Source of the DNA: Neptuniibacter halophilus
GTDB taxonomy: Bacteria; Pseudomonadota; Gammaproteobacteria; Pseudomonadales; Balneatricaceae
Assembly: GCF_030295765.1 (NCBI RefSeq)
Contig: NZ_AP027292.1
Location: 2,232,001 to 2,296,000 of the forward strand
Direction: 5' to 3'
DNA length: 64,000 nucleotides
In this document: positions 55,422 to 63,841 of the stretch, piece by piece
Layout: every line of letters begins with the position of its first letter
Numbering within the stretch: position 1 is the first letter of the stretch
Program-made: the position numbers and the translations under genes
Notes under the pieces: model-generated
What the model was told of the DNA's origin: nothing
Seen by the model: only the letters and a program-made list of their open reading frames with translations
Databases searched by the model: none

Positions 55422-56709
55422 CAGAGGCTCCCTGAGCCGCGATTACGTCGGGTTCTGTGACGTCTTTCACCCTGAGCCCGGAGATCGCATTGGGTAACTG
55501 AGTGGTGATAATCCGGTCGCCGGCACGGATCTGCGGGCTGCGAATCAGCACCCGTTCAGCCCCGTCTGAGGTGACGAGATCGCCGATCCGATCCACTTCA
55601 ACCGCAGTCATTCGTCCCTCTTTTTCCAGATAGACACGGTTCAGGCCGTAGAGTGCGAGGGGAGAAACCGCGATGCTCTGTTCTACAGCGGGCATCTGGA
55701 TTTTTATCGCCAGAGAACGGCCGGGTTCGGGCAGGTAGGTTCCGTTTTCAATCCGGAACAGGGCATCAACCCCGGCCCGACCGGAACCGACCGCCGCGGC
55801 GACACGGTCGAGACTCAGGGTCAGGGTCTGACCGTCCAGATTGGCCTGACCGCGTATTTCTGCATCGATCTGCTGACGTAGCAGGGGCAGTAAGCGGTTG
55901 GGGATTTGTGCACGTACTTCGAGTCGTTCCTGACTGTACATACTGAGCAGCGCAGCACCGGTTTGAACCCGGTCGCCGGGAGCGACGTTGAGGCTGGCAA
56001 TACGGCCTGTAAACGGGGCTCGGATCTGGGTGCGCTGCAGGTCGAGTTCGGCGGCCTGAAGCAGGCTGCGGGCACGTTTAAGCTGGGCTTCCAGTTGGTT
56101 CAGGCGGTTAGGATGGTCTGCAATCGCCTGCTCACGCTGGGTGATGGAGAGAGACTGCTGGTGGTAGTCCCGGCGTGCGGTATCCAGTTGCTCCTGGCTG
56201 CTCACCTTGCGTTTAATCAGGTTCTGATAGCGCTCTACGGTTTTCAGGCTGAGCTGCTGTAGCTGTTTTTCGATTTTCAGTGCGTTGAGGTCGGTCTGGT
56301 GGCGGACTTTTTCCGCATCGATCTGAGCCAGATAGTTGTCCACATCGGCCTGACGTTGCTCGACCAGCAGACGGGCGTCCCGGTCATCCAGCTGAATTAA
56401 TAACTGATCCGCTTCAGCGGCACGCCCTTCATCGGTATCAACGCGTTGGACAAATGCAGTGACTGCGGCCGTCATGTGGGTCATTCGCGGTGATTCAACC
56501 TTGCCATAGAGCGTCAGTACCGGTTGATGGTTGCCGGGCTCGGCGCTGACGGTCTGCACGCTCCATACTTTTTCGGTGACCGGGCGGGAGGGGGCCTGAG
56601 GTTTACTTTTTATCAGCAGGAAAAAGGCACCTGTAGCAACGCTGACGATGATCAGTGGCAGCAGCCATTTAACCAGACGGGAGTGATTTGCAGTTGAAGA
56701 ATTGCTCAT
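55414..56709 (-). CDS. RND efflux periplasmic adaptor (membrane fusion protein)
   Basis: A 431-residue adaptor anchored by an N-terminal helix (VKWLLPLIIVSVATGAFFLLI, about 14-34). A lipoyl half is near 65-115, a coiled-coil hairpin about 115-215 (ending LEAQLKRARSLLQAAELDLQRTQI), the second lipoyl half with FTGRIASLNVAPGDRVQTGAAL, and a beta-barrel and membrane-proximal domain to the end. It is upstream of, and overlapping, the permease gene. It lacks a lipobox. Confidence 0.92.
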   Translation of the reverse strand: MSNSSTANHSRLVKWLLPLIIVSVATGAFFLLIKSKPQAPSRPVTEKVWSVQTVSAEPGNHQPVLTLYGKVESPRMTHMTAAVTAFVQRVDTDEGRAAEADQLLIQLDDRDARLLVEQRQADVDNYLAQIDAEKVRHQTDLNALKIEKQLQQLSLKTVERYQNLIKRKVSSQEQLDTARRDYHQQSLSITQREQAIADHPNRLNQLEAQLKRARSLLQAAELDLQRTQIRAPFTGRIASLNVAPGDRVQTGAALLSMYSQERLEVRAQIPNRLLPLLRQQIDAEIRGQANLDGQTLTLSLDRVAAAVGSGRAGVDALFRIENGTYLPEPGRSLAIKIQMPAVEQSIAVSPLALYGLNRVYLEKEGRMTAVEVDRIGDLVTSDGAERVLIRSPQIRAGDRIITTQLPNAISGLRVKDVTEPDVIAAQGASDE

Positions 56710-56852
56710 GTTCCGAATCCATTACTCAACGGGAGACACCTCTTGGCTGACATAGTATCTGATTCCGTTCGCCGCAGTCAGCTTTTGTCGGTGATCTTTA
56801 CAATTAGAGTGTCCGTGCTAACTTACTGAAATCATTTGCATCGGGAGAGACT

Positions 56853-57701
56853 ATGCGTACCAGTAGCATACGTTGTTTGAACGCCAGTGGATTTCACCGC
56901 ATGGTTTACCATGAGTGGGGCAGCGCTGATAACGAACGGGTGGTGGTCTGTGTCCATGGCCTGGCGCGTAACAGTCGCGATTTCGATGATCTGGCGCTGG
57001 CACTTTCCCGGGATTACCGGGTGATCTGCCCGGATGTGGTGGGGCGTGGACAGAGCGACTGGCTGCCTGCCGGACAGGCCTATGCGATTCCTCAATACCT
57101 GAATGATATGACGGCGCTGCTGGCGCGACTGGACGTTGACGAAGTGGACTGGGTAGGCACCTCCATGGGCGGCATTATCGGGATCTGTCTGGCTGCAATG
57201 CCCGGCTCACCGATCCGGCGGCTGGTTCTGAATGATATCGGGGCGTTTGTTCCCGCCTCGGCGCTGCAGCGGATCAGTGATTATCTGGGTGAAAAAACCT
57301 TCGCCAGCCTCAATGAGGTAGAAGCCTTTATGCGGGAGACCTATCTGGCGTTGCGCAATCTCAGTGATCGTCAGTGGCAGCATCTGGCTCTGCACGGCAG
57401 TAAACAACTGGCGACGGGCGAGTTCTGTCTGCGCTATGATCCGGCCATCGCCAGTTCGCTCAAGGCAAGCGTCACTGAAGATGTGAACCTCTGGCCGTTC
57501 TGGTCGGCGATCGATATACCGCAACTGCTGATCTGGGGTGAAGAATCCGATGTATTACAGGCGGAAACCGTGCAGCGGATGCAGGCAAACGATAAACTGG
57601 AGCTGTTTTCTGTGCCCGGCGTACCTCATGTTCCCTCGCTGATGGAGGAGGAGCAGATTCTGCGGGTACAGAGCTGGTTGCGAACCCATCGAAATAAGTA
57701 G
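56853..57701 (+). CDS. Alpha/beta hydrolase
   Basis: A 282-residue cytoplasmic hydrolase. Oxyanion HGLARNSRDFDDLA near residue 33, nucleophile Ser in VGTSMGGIIG near 108, Asp in LIWGEESDVLQ near 227, and His in GVPHVPSLM near 253. Substrate unknown; esterase, lipase-like or C-C hydrolase roles are open. It begins a likely operon with the kinase and DUF2959 genes (gaps of 14 and 11 bases). Confidence 0.88.
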   Translation: MRTSSIRCLNASGFHRMVYHEWGSADNERVVVCVHGLARNSRDFDDLALALSRDYRVICPDVVGRGQSDWLPAGQAYAIPQYLNDMTALLARLDVDEVDWVGTSMGGIIGICLAAMPGSPIRRLVLNDIGAFVPASALQRISDYLGEKTFASLNEVEAFMRETYLALRNLSDRQWQHLALHGSKQLATGEFCLRYDPAIASSLKASVTEDVNLWPFWSAIDIPQLLIWGEESDVLQAETVQRMQANDKLELFSVPGVPHVPSLMEEEQILRVQSWLRTHRNK

Positions 57702-57715
57702 AGGAAACCTTATTT

Positions 57716-58720
57716 ATGGCAGTGATTACCCGCTGGCCCCAGGATCAGCTATGCCTGAGTTACCGGGAACGGGAAGAGGCCGTAAGGGCTGTTGAGCAGG
57801 CTTTTGCCACAACGCTGGAGTCACTTAAGGTCGATATCGGTCTGGTGGACATGTTTGAGGCGATCTATGTTCCTCTGGGGGCCTGGCTGGCCTGCCGTAA
57901 AAAACGCCAGCAGGGCCCGCTGGTGGTGGGCATCAATGGGGCTCAGGGCGCAGGCAAGTCGACCCTGTTTAATCTGCTCGAAGTGATTCTGACAGAAGGT
58001 TTTGGTCTGCGGGTGGTGGGCTTCTCGATTGATGATCTTTACAAAACCTATGATGAACGGGTCGAACTGTCTGAGACCGTACACCCGCTGCTGCGTACCC
58101 GTGGCGTACCGGGTACCCATGATGTCTCGCTGGGTATTGAGATCCTCAATTCGCTGGCAAACAGCGGTGAAGATCAGGTTACCAAGATTCCCGTATTCGA
58201 TAAATCCACCGACGATCGTTGTCAGGTTGCGGTCTGGCAGGAGTGGGTGGGCCCGGCCGATATAATTGTGCTGGAGGGCTGGTGCGTCGGGGCTGATCCG
58301 CAGTCACCACAGGCACTGGTCGAGCCGATTAATGAGCTGGAAAGAGAGATGGACCCCAGCGGTGCCTGGCGGGATTACGTTAATGCTCAGTTAGCCGGCC
58401 CTTATCAGGAACTGTTCTCCATGATTCAGGTGCTGGTGATGCTCAAGGTGCCGAGTATGGATGCGGTGTTCGAGTGGCGCTCGCTACAGGAACAGAAACT
58501 GGCTGAACGGGTGAAGTATTTCTATGACACCCAGCAGCCGACTGAACACCTGCGGATTATGAATGAGGAGCAGATTCAGCGCTTTATCCAGCACTATGAA
58601 CGGCTGACCCGGCATATGCTGGAAGAGATGCCGGAGCGGGCAGATGTGACGCTGTGTCTCAACGATAACCATAAGATCGCCGAGATTATTATCAATCAGC
58701 CACTGGATAACTGCGGCTAA
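57716..58720 (+). CDS. P-loop kinase of the GLYK (D-glycerate 3-kinase-like) family
   Basis: A 334-residue cytoplasmic kinase. Walker A VVGINGAQGAGKSTLFNLL near residue 75-93, then GFSIDDLYKTYDERVELSETVHPLLRTRGVPGTHD, typical of plant D-glycerate 3-kinase and its yeast relative, and IIVLEGWCVGADPQSPQAL near 182. Glycerate phosphorylation is the nearest known activity, but bacterial members are little tested. It lies between the hydrolase and DUF2959 genes. Confidence 0.85.
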   Translation: MAVITRWPQDQLCLSYREREEAVRAVEQAFATTLESLKVDIGLVDMFEAIYVPLGAWLACRKKRQQGPLVVGINGAQGAGKSTLFNLLEVILTEGFGLRVVGFSIDDLYKTYDERVELSETVHPLLRTRGVPGTHDVSLGIEILNSLANSGEDQVTKIPVFDKSTDDRCQVAVWQEWVGPADIIVLEGWCVGADPQSPQALVEPINELEREMDPSGAWRDYVNAQLAGPYQELFSMIQVLVMLKVPSMDAVFEWRSLQEQKLAERVKYFYDTQQPTEHLRIMNEEQIQRFIQHYERLTRHMLEEMPERADVTLCLNDNHKIAEIIINQPLDNCG

Positions 58721-58731
58721 AAAGGACACCT

Positions 58732-59382
58732 ATGAAAAAACTGATACAAACCCTTATCCTGCCGCTGGCCCTGTTGACGCTGAGTGGTTGTCAGAGCGCT
58801 TACTATTCGGCGATGGAGCAGGTGGGCGTGCACAAACGCGATATTCTGGTGGACCGGGTCGAAGAGGCCCGTGAATCTCAGGAGGAGGCACAGGAGCAGT
58901 TTCGTGATGCACTGGAGCAGTTCCGTTCGGTCGTCAGCTTTGATGGGGGAGAACTCGACAGTCTCTATAACCGCTTGCAGGGTGAATACGACGACAGTGT
59001 CGAAGCGGCAGAAGAGGTCAGTAACCGGATCAGTAAGGTAGAACAGGTATCAGAAGACCTGTTCGATGAGTGGGAAGAGGAGCTGACTCAATACAGCAAC
59101 CGTAAGCTGCGTGACCAGAGTGCGGCCAAGCTGCGAACCACCAAAGCGCGCTACGCAGAGCTGCTGCGCTCACTGAAACGGGCCGAGAAACGTATGCCTC
59201 CGGTACTCGATGCACTGCAGGATAATGTCCTGTTTCTGAAGCATAATCTGAATGCACAGGCGATAGGCTCGCTGAAAGCGGAGTATCGCGGGATTAAAAA
59301 CAACATTGATCTGTTGATTCGCGATATGGAGAAAGCAATCACTGAATCAGACCGTTTTATCAAACAGATGGAACAGGGCTGA
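58732..59382 (+). CDS. DUF2959 family lipoprotein
   Basis: A 216-residue protein with signal peptide and lipobox LSGC (Cys20). The rest is nearly all helical, with long acidic coiled coils (VEEARESQEEAQEQFRDALEQF; SNRISKVEQVSEDLF; residues 190-214). The motif YYSAMEQVGVHKRDILVDRV after the lipobox is typical of DUF2959. Periplasmic, membrane-tethered. Function unknown. It ends two bases from the convergent lipoprotein gene, with no terminator between. Confidence 0.88.
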   Translation: MKKLIQTLILPLALLTLSGCQSAYYSAMEQVGVHKRDILVDRVEEARESQEEAQEQFRDALEQFRSVVSFDGGELDSLYNRLQGEYDDSVEAAEEVSNRISKVEQVSEDLFDEWEEELTQYSNRKLRDQSAAKLRTTKARYAELLRSLKRAEKRMPPVLDALQDNVLFLKHNLNAQAIGSLKAEYRGIKNNIDLLIRDMEKAITESDRFIKQMEQG

Positions 59383-59384
59383 GG

Positions 59385-60071
59385 TCAGATCGGGAAAAAG
59401 GTCATCGACGCTGCACCGTGAACCACCCGGTTGATGGTGCGGTTAGTCTTATCGGCAATCACCTCCGCCATCAGGTCCTGAATGCCGATCAGTTTTCCGA
59501 GAATACGTTCGTAGCTGTAATTGCTGACGCCATTGCCGGCAATGCCATTACTCAGCAGATAGAGATTGCCCTGGGGATCGCGCCGGTTATTCAGGTGCCA
59601 GGCCGCAGATTCAAGGTTACGGGCTGAATGGTAGAGTTTCTGGTGGTCGAGTTCGTCCAGCAGAAAAATCTCCTTTTTGCCGTTGTACGCGCGGTCCAGC
59701 ATGCCGGTAATACCCGCCATCAGGGCAAATACCCGATCCCCCTGAAACTCATCGGAAAAGGCCAGAGGAATGGCTTCTGCACCGTCCAGATGGTTCAGTT
59801 CCGCAAAGCCGGTTTCAAGGCGCGCAATCGGGAATAGCTGATCCAGACGCCGCTCTATGGTCATGCCGGGAACTTTGCGTAGCTCTCTCGGGTTGCGTTT
59901 GTAGAGTTTGATCGTCAGATCCCGGGTCAGTTTACGCCAGGTTTTCAGATTAATATCCGCCACCATATCGATATCTGACTTGGCGAGATTTTTTACCTCA
60001 AACGGCTTGGCATTCTGATCCATGCAACCGCTACTGAGCATCAGGATAGAAAGGATGATCAAAAAACGCAT
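59385..60071 (-). CDS. Hypothetical lipoprotein
   Basis: A 228-residue protein with a short signal peptide and lipobox SSGC (Cys16). The body is mostly helical (DIDMVADINLKTWRKLTRDLTIKLYKRN; FQGDRVFALMAGITGMLDRAYNGK; ILGKLIGIQDLMAEVIADKTNR). I do not recognise a family. It probably sits at the inner leaflet of the outer membrane. Its start is 74 bases from that of the divergent kinase-like gene. Confidence 0.78.
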   Translation of the reverse strand: MRFLIILSILMLSSGCMDQNAKPFEVKNLAKSDIDMVADINLKTWRKLTRDLTIKLYKRNPRELRKVPGMTIERRLDQLFPIARLETGFAELNHLDGAEAIPLAFSDEFQGDRVFALMAGITGMLDRAYNGKKEIFLLDELDHQKLYHSARNLESAAWHLNNRRDPQGNLYLLSNGIAGNGVSNYSYERILGKLIGIQDLMAEVIADKTNRTINRVVHGAASMTFFPI

Positions 60072-60145
60072 GTTGTCCCTAATCGATGCATAAAAACTTA
60101 CATCGCACTATAAAGTTACTATTCCCGCAAAGGCAAGGGTGAAAC

Positions 60146-60988
60146 ATGAACCGGTTACAGCGCTGGCTGGAAAGCGAACAGGTGCAACTGCAAAAGATGC
60201 AGGCATTGAGTGGCGGTGATATCGCCTCGGTGAGCCTGCTCGAACTGTCTGATGGCCGCATGCTGGTGGCCAAAACCATGGCGGATTCCACGCCAGGAAT
60301 GTTCCGGGCGGAAGCCCGGGGCTTAGAGGCGATTCGGGCCAGTGGCTGCCTGCCTGCACCGGAGGTGGTGTTCTGCGCGGAGGATCTGTTGCTGCTGGAA
60401 TACATTCCACCGGGCCCGCGCCCGGCCGATTTTGAACAGCGGCTCGGCAGGGGGCTGGCACAGATGCACCTGCAGACGGTCAGTGACTTTGGTTTCGAGT
60501 GTGATACCTACTGCGGTGCTACGTTGCAGCCGAACACACCAACAGACGAAGGCTACCGGTTTTTTGCCGAGCAGCGTCTGCTGTATCTGGGCAAGCGCTG
60601 CCGGGAGCGAGGGCTGCTCAGCCAAAAGAGGATGAGTCAGATTGAGACAATCTGCCGGCAGTTACCACAGCGGATACCACCACAATTGCCTGCACTGCTG
60701 CATGGTGATCTCTGGTCCGGCAATCTGCTCTGCAGCGCTGCCGGTGAGCCGGTACTGATCGATCCGGCAGTGTATTGGGGCTGGCCGGAAGCCGATCTGG
60801 CGATGACCCGGCTGTTTGGTGGTTTCGGTGCCGGTTTTTATCGCGAGTATGCCCGGGTTGCTCCATTACAGCCGGGCTGGCAGGAACGACTCGACCTCTA
60901 CAATCTCTGGCACCTGCTGAATCATCTGCTGTTGTTTGGTGGTGCCTATCGGGCAGAGGTGGAGCGCGTTATCGAGCGCTATGTTTAA
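60146..60988 (+). CDS. Fructosamine kinase family protein
   Basis: A 280-residue kinase with the aminoglycoside-phosphotransferase-like fold. Catalytic loop LLHGDLWSGNLL near residue 189 and the DPA motif (PVLIDPAVYWGWPEADLAM) near 208 are intact, and MFRAEARGLEAIR is in the N-lobe. Family members phosphorylate sugar groups bound to amines, which leads to their removal from glycated proteins. The E. coli relative is YniA. pdxH follows after 48 bases. Confidence 0.9.
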   Translation: MNRLQRWLESEQVQLQKMQALSGGDIASVSLLELSDGRMLVAKTMADSTPGMFRAEARGLEAIRASGCLPAPEVVFCAEDLLLLEYIPPGPRPADFEQRLGRGLAQMHLQTVSDFGFECDTYCGATLQPNTPTDEGYRFFAEQRLLYLGKRCRERGLLSQKRMSQIETICRQLPQRIPPQLPALLHGDLWSGNLLCSAAGEPVLIDPAVYWGWPEADLAMTRLFGGFGAGFYREYARVAPLQPGWQERLDLYNLWHLLNHLLLFGGAYRAEVERVIERYV

Positions 60989-61036
60989 TGCTATAGTGGC
61001 GCGATTAAGCCGAATTCAAAGCACAAAGAGAGTGAT

Positions 61037-61684
61037 ATGAAAAAACAAGGTGACCTTACTGCCACCCGGCGTGAGTATCTGGCACAGCCGCTGCATCGGA
61101 ATGATCTGCATGCAGATCCGGTTGCTCAGTTTGCCGAGTGGATGGATGCCGCGATGGAGGTTTCTCCGGATGATGCGACCTCCATGACTCTGGCCACTGC
61201 CAATGCGCAGGGTATGCCTTCGGCGCGGATCGTTCTGCTCAAACATTTTGATCAGCAGGGATTTGCCTGGTACACCGACTACCGCAGCCAGAAGGGTGAT
61301 GATCTGGCGGAGAATCCTCAGGCCGAGATTATGTTTTACTGGTATGGCCTTGAACGTCAGGTGCGGATTCAGGGACAGGTAGAGAAACTGAGCCCGGAAC
61401 AGGGGCGTAAGTATTTCAATGAACGTCCACTGGGCAGCCGTCTCAGTGCGGCGGCTTCCTGCCAGAGCCACCCGGTGGCCAGCCGCGAGGCGCTGGAAGC
61501 TCAGGTTCAGCAGTTACAGGAGCAATACCCTGAAGGGGATGTGCCACATCCTGAGCAGTGGGGTGGTTACCTGCTGAAGCCGACCCGGTTTGAGTTCTGG
61601 CAGGGACGTGAGAGCCGATTACACGACCGGTTCCAGTTTAACCTGACTGATGAGGGCTGGCAGGTGAAGAGGTTGCAGCCATGA
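61037..61684 (+). CDS. pdxH: Pyridoxamine 5'-phosphate oxidase PdxH
   Basis: An FMN enzyme that oxidises pyridoxine and pyridoxamine phosphate to PLP. The 215-residue protein has RREYLAQPLHRNDLHADPVAQF, SARIVLLKHFDQQGFAWYTDYRSQKG (FMN), PLGSRLSAAASCQS and, near the end, FWQGRESRLHDRFQF, all standard. The next gene overlaps it by four bases (ATGA). Confidence 0.96.
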   Translation: MKKQGDLTATRREYLAQPLHRNDLHADPVAQFAEWMDAAMEVSPDDATSMTLATANAQGMPSARIVLLKHFDQQGFAWYTDYRSQKGDDLAENPQAEIMFYWYGLERQVRIQGQVEKLSPEQGRKYFNERPLGSRLSAAASCQSHPVASREALEAQVQQLQEQYPEGDVPHPEQWGGYLLKPTRFEFWQGRESRLHDRFQFNLTDEGWQVKRLQP

Positions 61685-62358
61685 GTGTTGAGAATGAAAA
61701 CACCCTGGTGCAGGTGGAACCTCAGGGCGAGGTTCGGGCCTGTGTTATCTGGCTGCATGGTCTGGGCGCGGATGGTTTTGATTTTCAGCCCATTATTCCC
61801 TACCTGAAGCTGGCGCCGGATGCCGGCGTGCGGTTTATCTTTCCCCATGCGGAAGTGATGCCAGTCACGGTGAATGGCGGTATGCCGATGCGTGCCTGGT
61901 ATGACATTCTGGAGATGAATATCGATCGTAAGGTCGATAAAGCCTCCCTGTTAAGCTCCAGTGAGCGTATTCAGCATCTGATTGACCGTCAGATCGCTGA
62001 GGGTATTCCGGCCGATAAAATTGTTCTGGCGGGGTTCTCTCAGGGTGGTGCGGTTGCTTATCAGACGGCACTTTGCTGTCCGCAGCGTCTGGCCGGTCTG
62101 CTGGCACTGTCTACCTACATGGCAACCGCAGAAGAGATTGGCGACTCATTGGCAACGCATGCTGCGGAGTTACCGGTGTGGGTGGCTCACGGTACGCTCG
62201 ATGATGTGGTCCCGTTGCAGTTAGGTGAACAGGCGGTCGCGCATCTGCAGCAGATGGGGCTCAAGCCCGAGTGGCAGACATATCCGATGGGACATGAGGT
62301 ATCATTGCCTCAGATTGAACAGATCGGGCGCTGGATAGAAGCCCGTCTGGGCGCTTAA
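61681..62358 (+). CDS. Carboxylesterase/phospholipase family alpha/beta hydrolase
   Basis: A 225-residue hydrolase like Pseudomonas carboxylesterase II and lysophospholipase/acyl-protein thioesterase. Oxyanion WLHGLGADGFDFQPI near 22, Ser in LAGFSQGGAVAY near 116, Asp in AHGTLDDVVPLQLG near 170, His in PMGHEVSL near 203. Cytoplasmic. Translationally coupled to pdxH. Confidence 0.92.
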   Translation: MSVENENTLVQVEPQGEVRACVIWLHGLGADGFDFQPIIPYLKLAPDAGVRFIFPHAEVMPVTVNGGMPMRAWYDILEMNIDRKVDKASLLSSSERIQHLIDRQIAEGIPADKIVLAGFSQGGAVAYQTALCCPQRLAGLLALSTYMATAEEIGDSLATHAAELPVWVAHGTLDDVVPLQLGEQAVAHLQQMGLKPEWQTYPMGHEVSLPQIEQIGRWIEARLGA

Positions 62359-62375
62359 ACAAAGAGTAAAAGATA

Positions 62376-62843
62376 ATGAAAGTCTCTGAAAATAAAGTTG
62401 TTTTGTTTCATTATGCGCTGGTTAATGCCGAAGGCGAAGCGCTGGACGGTTCCAGAGCGGGCGAACCACTGCCCTATCTGCACGGCCATAAAAATATCGT
62501 TCCCGGTCTGGAAGAAGCGATAGATGGGCGTGAGGCGGGTGAGCGTTTTCAGGTGACCCTGCCACCGGAAAAGGGCTACGGCCTGCGCGATGAAGACAAG
62601 GTTCAGTTGATTGATCGTGCCTCGTTTGCGGAATTCAGCGAGCTGGAAGAGGGTATGGTCTGTCAGATGGAAGATGATAATGGTGAACTGCAACTGGTTG
62701 CTGTCACCAAAATTGATCCGGAAGAGGTCACCGTGGATGCGAATCATCCTTTTGCCGGCATGACTCTGAACTTTGATGTAGAGATCATGGAGGTCCGTGA
62801 GGCCACTGCTGAGGAACTGGCTGCGGGCCGTGTGGAGCTCTGA
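62376..62843 (+). CDS. FKBP-type peptidyl-prolyl cis-trans isomerase, SlyD-like
   Basis: A 155-residue isomerase with an FKBP domain split by an IF chaperone domain: VVLFHYALVNAEGEALDGS, then YLHGHKNIVPGLEEAIDGREAGE, then the IF part (about 70-120), and ANHPFAGMTLNFDVEIMEVR. SlyD's His/Cys-rich metal-binding tail is absent; the protein ends AGRVEL. It acts in protein folding in the cytoplasm. It lies 17 bases after the esterase gene. Confidence 0.93.
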   Translation: MKVSENKVVLFHYALVNAEGEALDGSRAGEPLPYLHGHKNIVPGLEEAIDGREAGERFQVTLPPEKGYGLRDEDKVQLIDRASFAEFSELEEGMVCQMEDDNGELQLVAVTKIDPEEVTVDANHPFAGMTLNFDVEIMEVREATAEELAAGRVEL

Positions 62844-62859
62844 GCTGTCAGGGATGTTA

Positions 62860-62894
62860 AAACCGGGGAGGTGACCCTGCCCCGGTTTAGTTTA
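62860..62894 (+). terminator. Probable terminator after the SlyD-like gene
   Basis: AAACCGGGG (62860-62868) pairs with CCCCGGTTT (62880-62888), followed by a short T-rich stretch (AGTTTAT). It overlaps the region just before the next ribosome site, so some read-through is likely. Confidence 0.6.
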
Positions 62895-62908
62895 TGAGGA
62901 GATAAAAG

Positions 62909-63097
62909 ATGCGTTTGATACTTGCTTTGTTAATTCCCTGGTTGCAGTTTTTCACCATCGGCCGTCCCATTGCCGGCATCATCTGCCTGATTCTGCAGTT
63001 GACGCTGATCGGCTGGATTCCGGCTGCGATCTGGTCGGTCTATGCGCTGAGCCAGTACAAAACTGATCAGAAGATTAAAGACGCCATGGATCGGTAA
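62909..63097 (+). CDS. YqaE/Pmp3 family small membrane protein
   Basis: A 62-residue protein with two membrane helices (about 3-20 and 24-47) and the family pattern PWLQFFTIGRPIAGIICLIL...IGWIPAAIWSVYAL. Pmp3-like peptides are often linked to membrane potential and salt stress. The tail KTDQKIKDAMDR is polar. Good ribosome site (TGAGGAGA). It ends before a strong terminator. Confidence 0.88.
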   Translation: MRLILALLIPWLQFFTIGRPIAGIICLILQLTLIGWIPAAIWSVYALSQYKTDQKIKDAMDR

Positions 63098-63120
63098 TAC
63101 CTGCTATCCCGATATTCCTG

Positions 63121-63147
63121 AACCGTTTCATCTGGAACGGTTTTTTT
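63121..63147 (+). terminator. Rho-independent terminator after the YqaE-like gene
   Basis: AACCGTT (63121-63127) pairs with AACGGTT (63136-63142), followed by a run of T to 63147. Confidence 0.88.
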
Positions 63148-63154
63148 ATGCCTG

Positions 63155-63415
63155 TTATTTAACTTTTTCCTGCCACTCCAGTTCACCAATCTGAACTTTC
63201 AGCCATTCAAACCCAATCCGTTTAGCCACCGCAGCCGCGCCATCCAGGCTTTTAAACTCACGTTCTTTTTTCGAGCGTTGCAGATCCAGAGTGATCACTT
63301 CGTCCTGTTTAGTAACGAATTTCAGGGTCCAGCCTCGGGCCATAGAGATCGGAATTGCCTGACAGGAATCAAACACACCGGCTTTAAAAAGTAACTTCAC
63401 TTCTTTCTCTTGCAT
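63155..63415 (-). CDS. Small protein resembling plasmid RepB-type short proteins
   Basis: An 86-residue protein (88 from ATG 63421). I prefer ATG 63415, since GAGG then lies eight bases upstream. One compact alpha/beta domain: VKLLFKAGVFDSCQAIPISM, then GWTLKFVTKQDEVITLDLQRSKKEREFKSLDGAAAVAKRIGF. Short proteins of this pattern are sometimes labelled plasmid replication protein RepB, from memory and without support from experiment. The AT-rich stretch with repeats directly upstream is unlike the rest of the window and may mark acquired DNA. Confidence 0.65.
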   Translation of the reverse strand: MQEKEVKLLFKAGVFDSCQAIPISMARGWTLKFVTKQDEVITLDLQRSKKEREFKSLDGAAAVAKRIGFEWLKVQIGELEWQEKVK

Positions 63416-63421
63416 CTTCAT

Positions 63422-63841
63422 ATCCTCATATTTGAAGTATCTTTTATCTATATTGATAAGTTTAAATTAAATATGGATAAATCTCAAATAAATGTAGAGG
63501 ATTATTGCCTTGTAACTATCTGATTTTAAAGGAAAAAATAAAATAATTTCAGGTCTGGGGATTGCCTGATTTTTTGGCTCTAACTATCTGAAAATAAAGG
63601 ATTTTTACTTGAGGGGGTAAGGTGAGAATTATTGGGGTTTTTCGAGCTTTAAGTGATCTTAATTAATATTGGAATGATCAAAAATCTATATTGATAATAT
63701 GTCAGGGGTTTTTGATCTGAAAAGGGGAATGGATTGATAAGGGCCTTGATCAGAAACGAAAGCAGGTAAGGTTGTTTCGGGAGAGAGGCAGCCATCCAGG
63801 GCAGTGTTCTGCCCTGGGGATGTTAAAAGCGGAAGGGTTGT
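63422..63841. other. AT-rich intergenic region with short direct repeats
   Basis: About 420 bases with no supported gene, clearly richer in A+T than the flanks up to about 63730. A 14-base exact repeat ATCTATATTGATAA occurs at 63446-63459 and 63684-63697. A 21-base repeat TAACTATCTGA-nnn-TAAAGGA occurs at 63513-63533 and 63581-63601 (three differences, 68 bases apart). A perfect hairpin CCAGGGCAG/CTGCCCTGG lies at 63796-63817 without a T-run. Confidence 0.6.
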
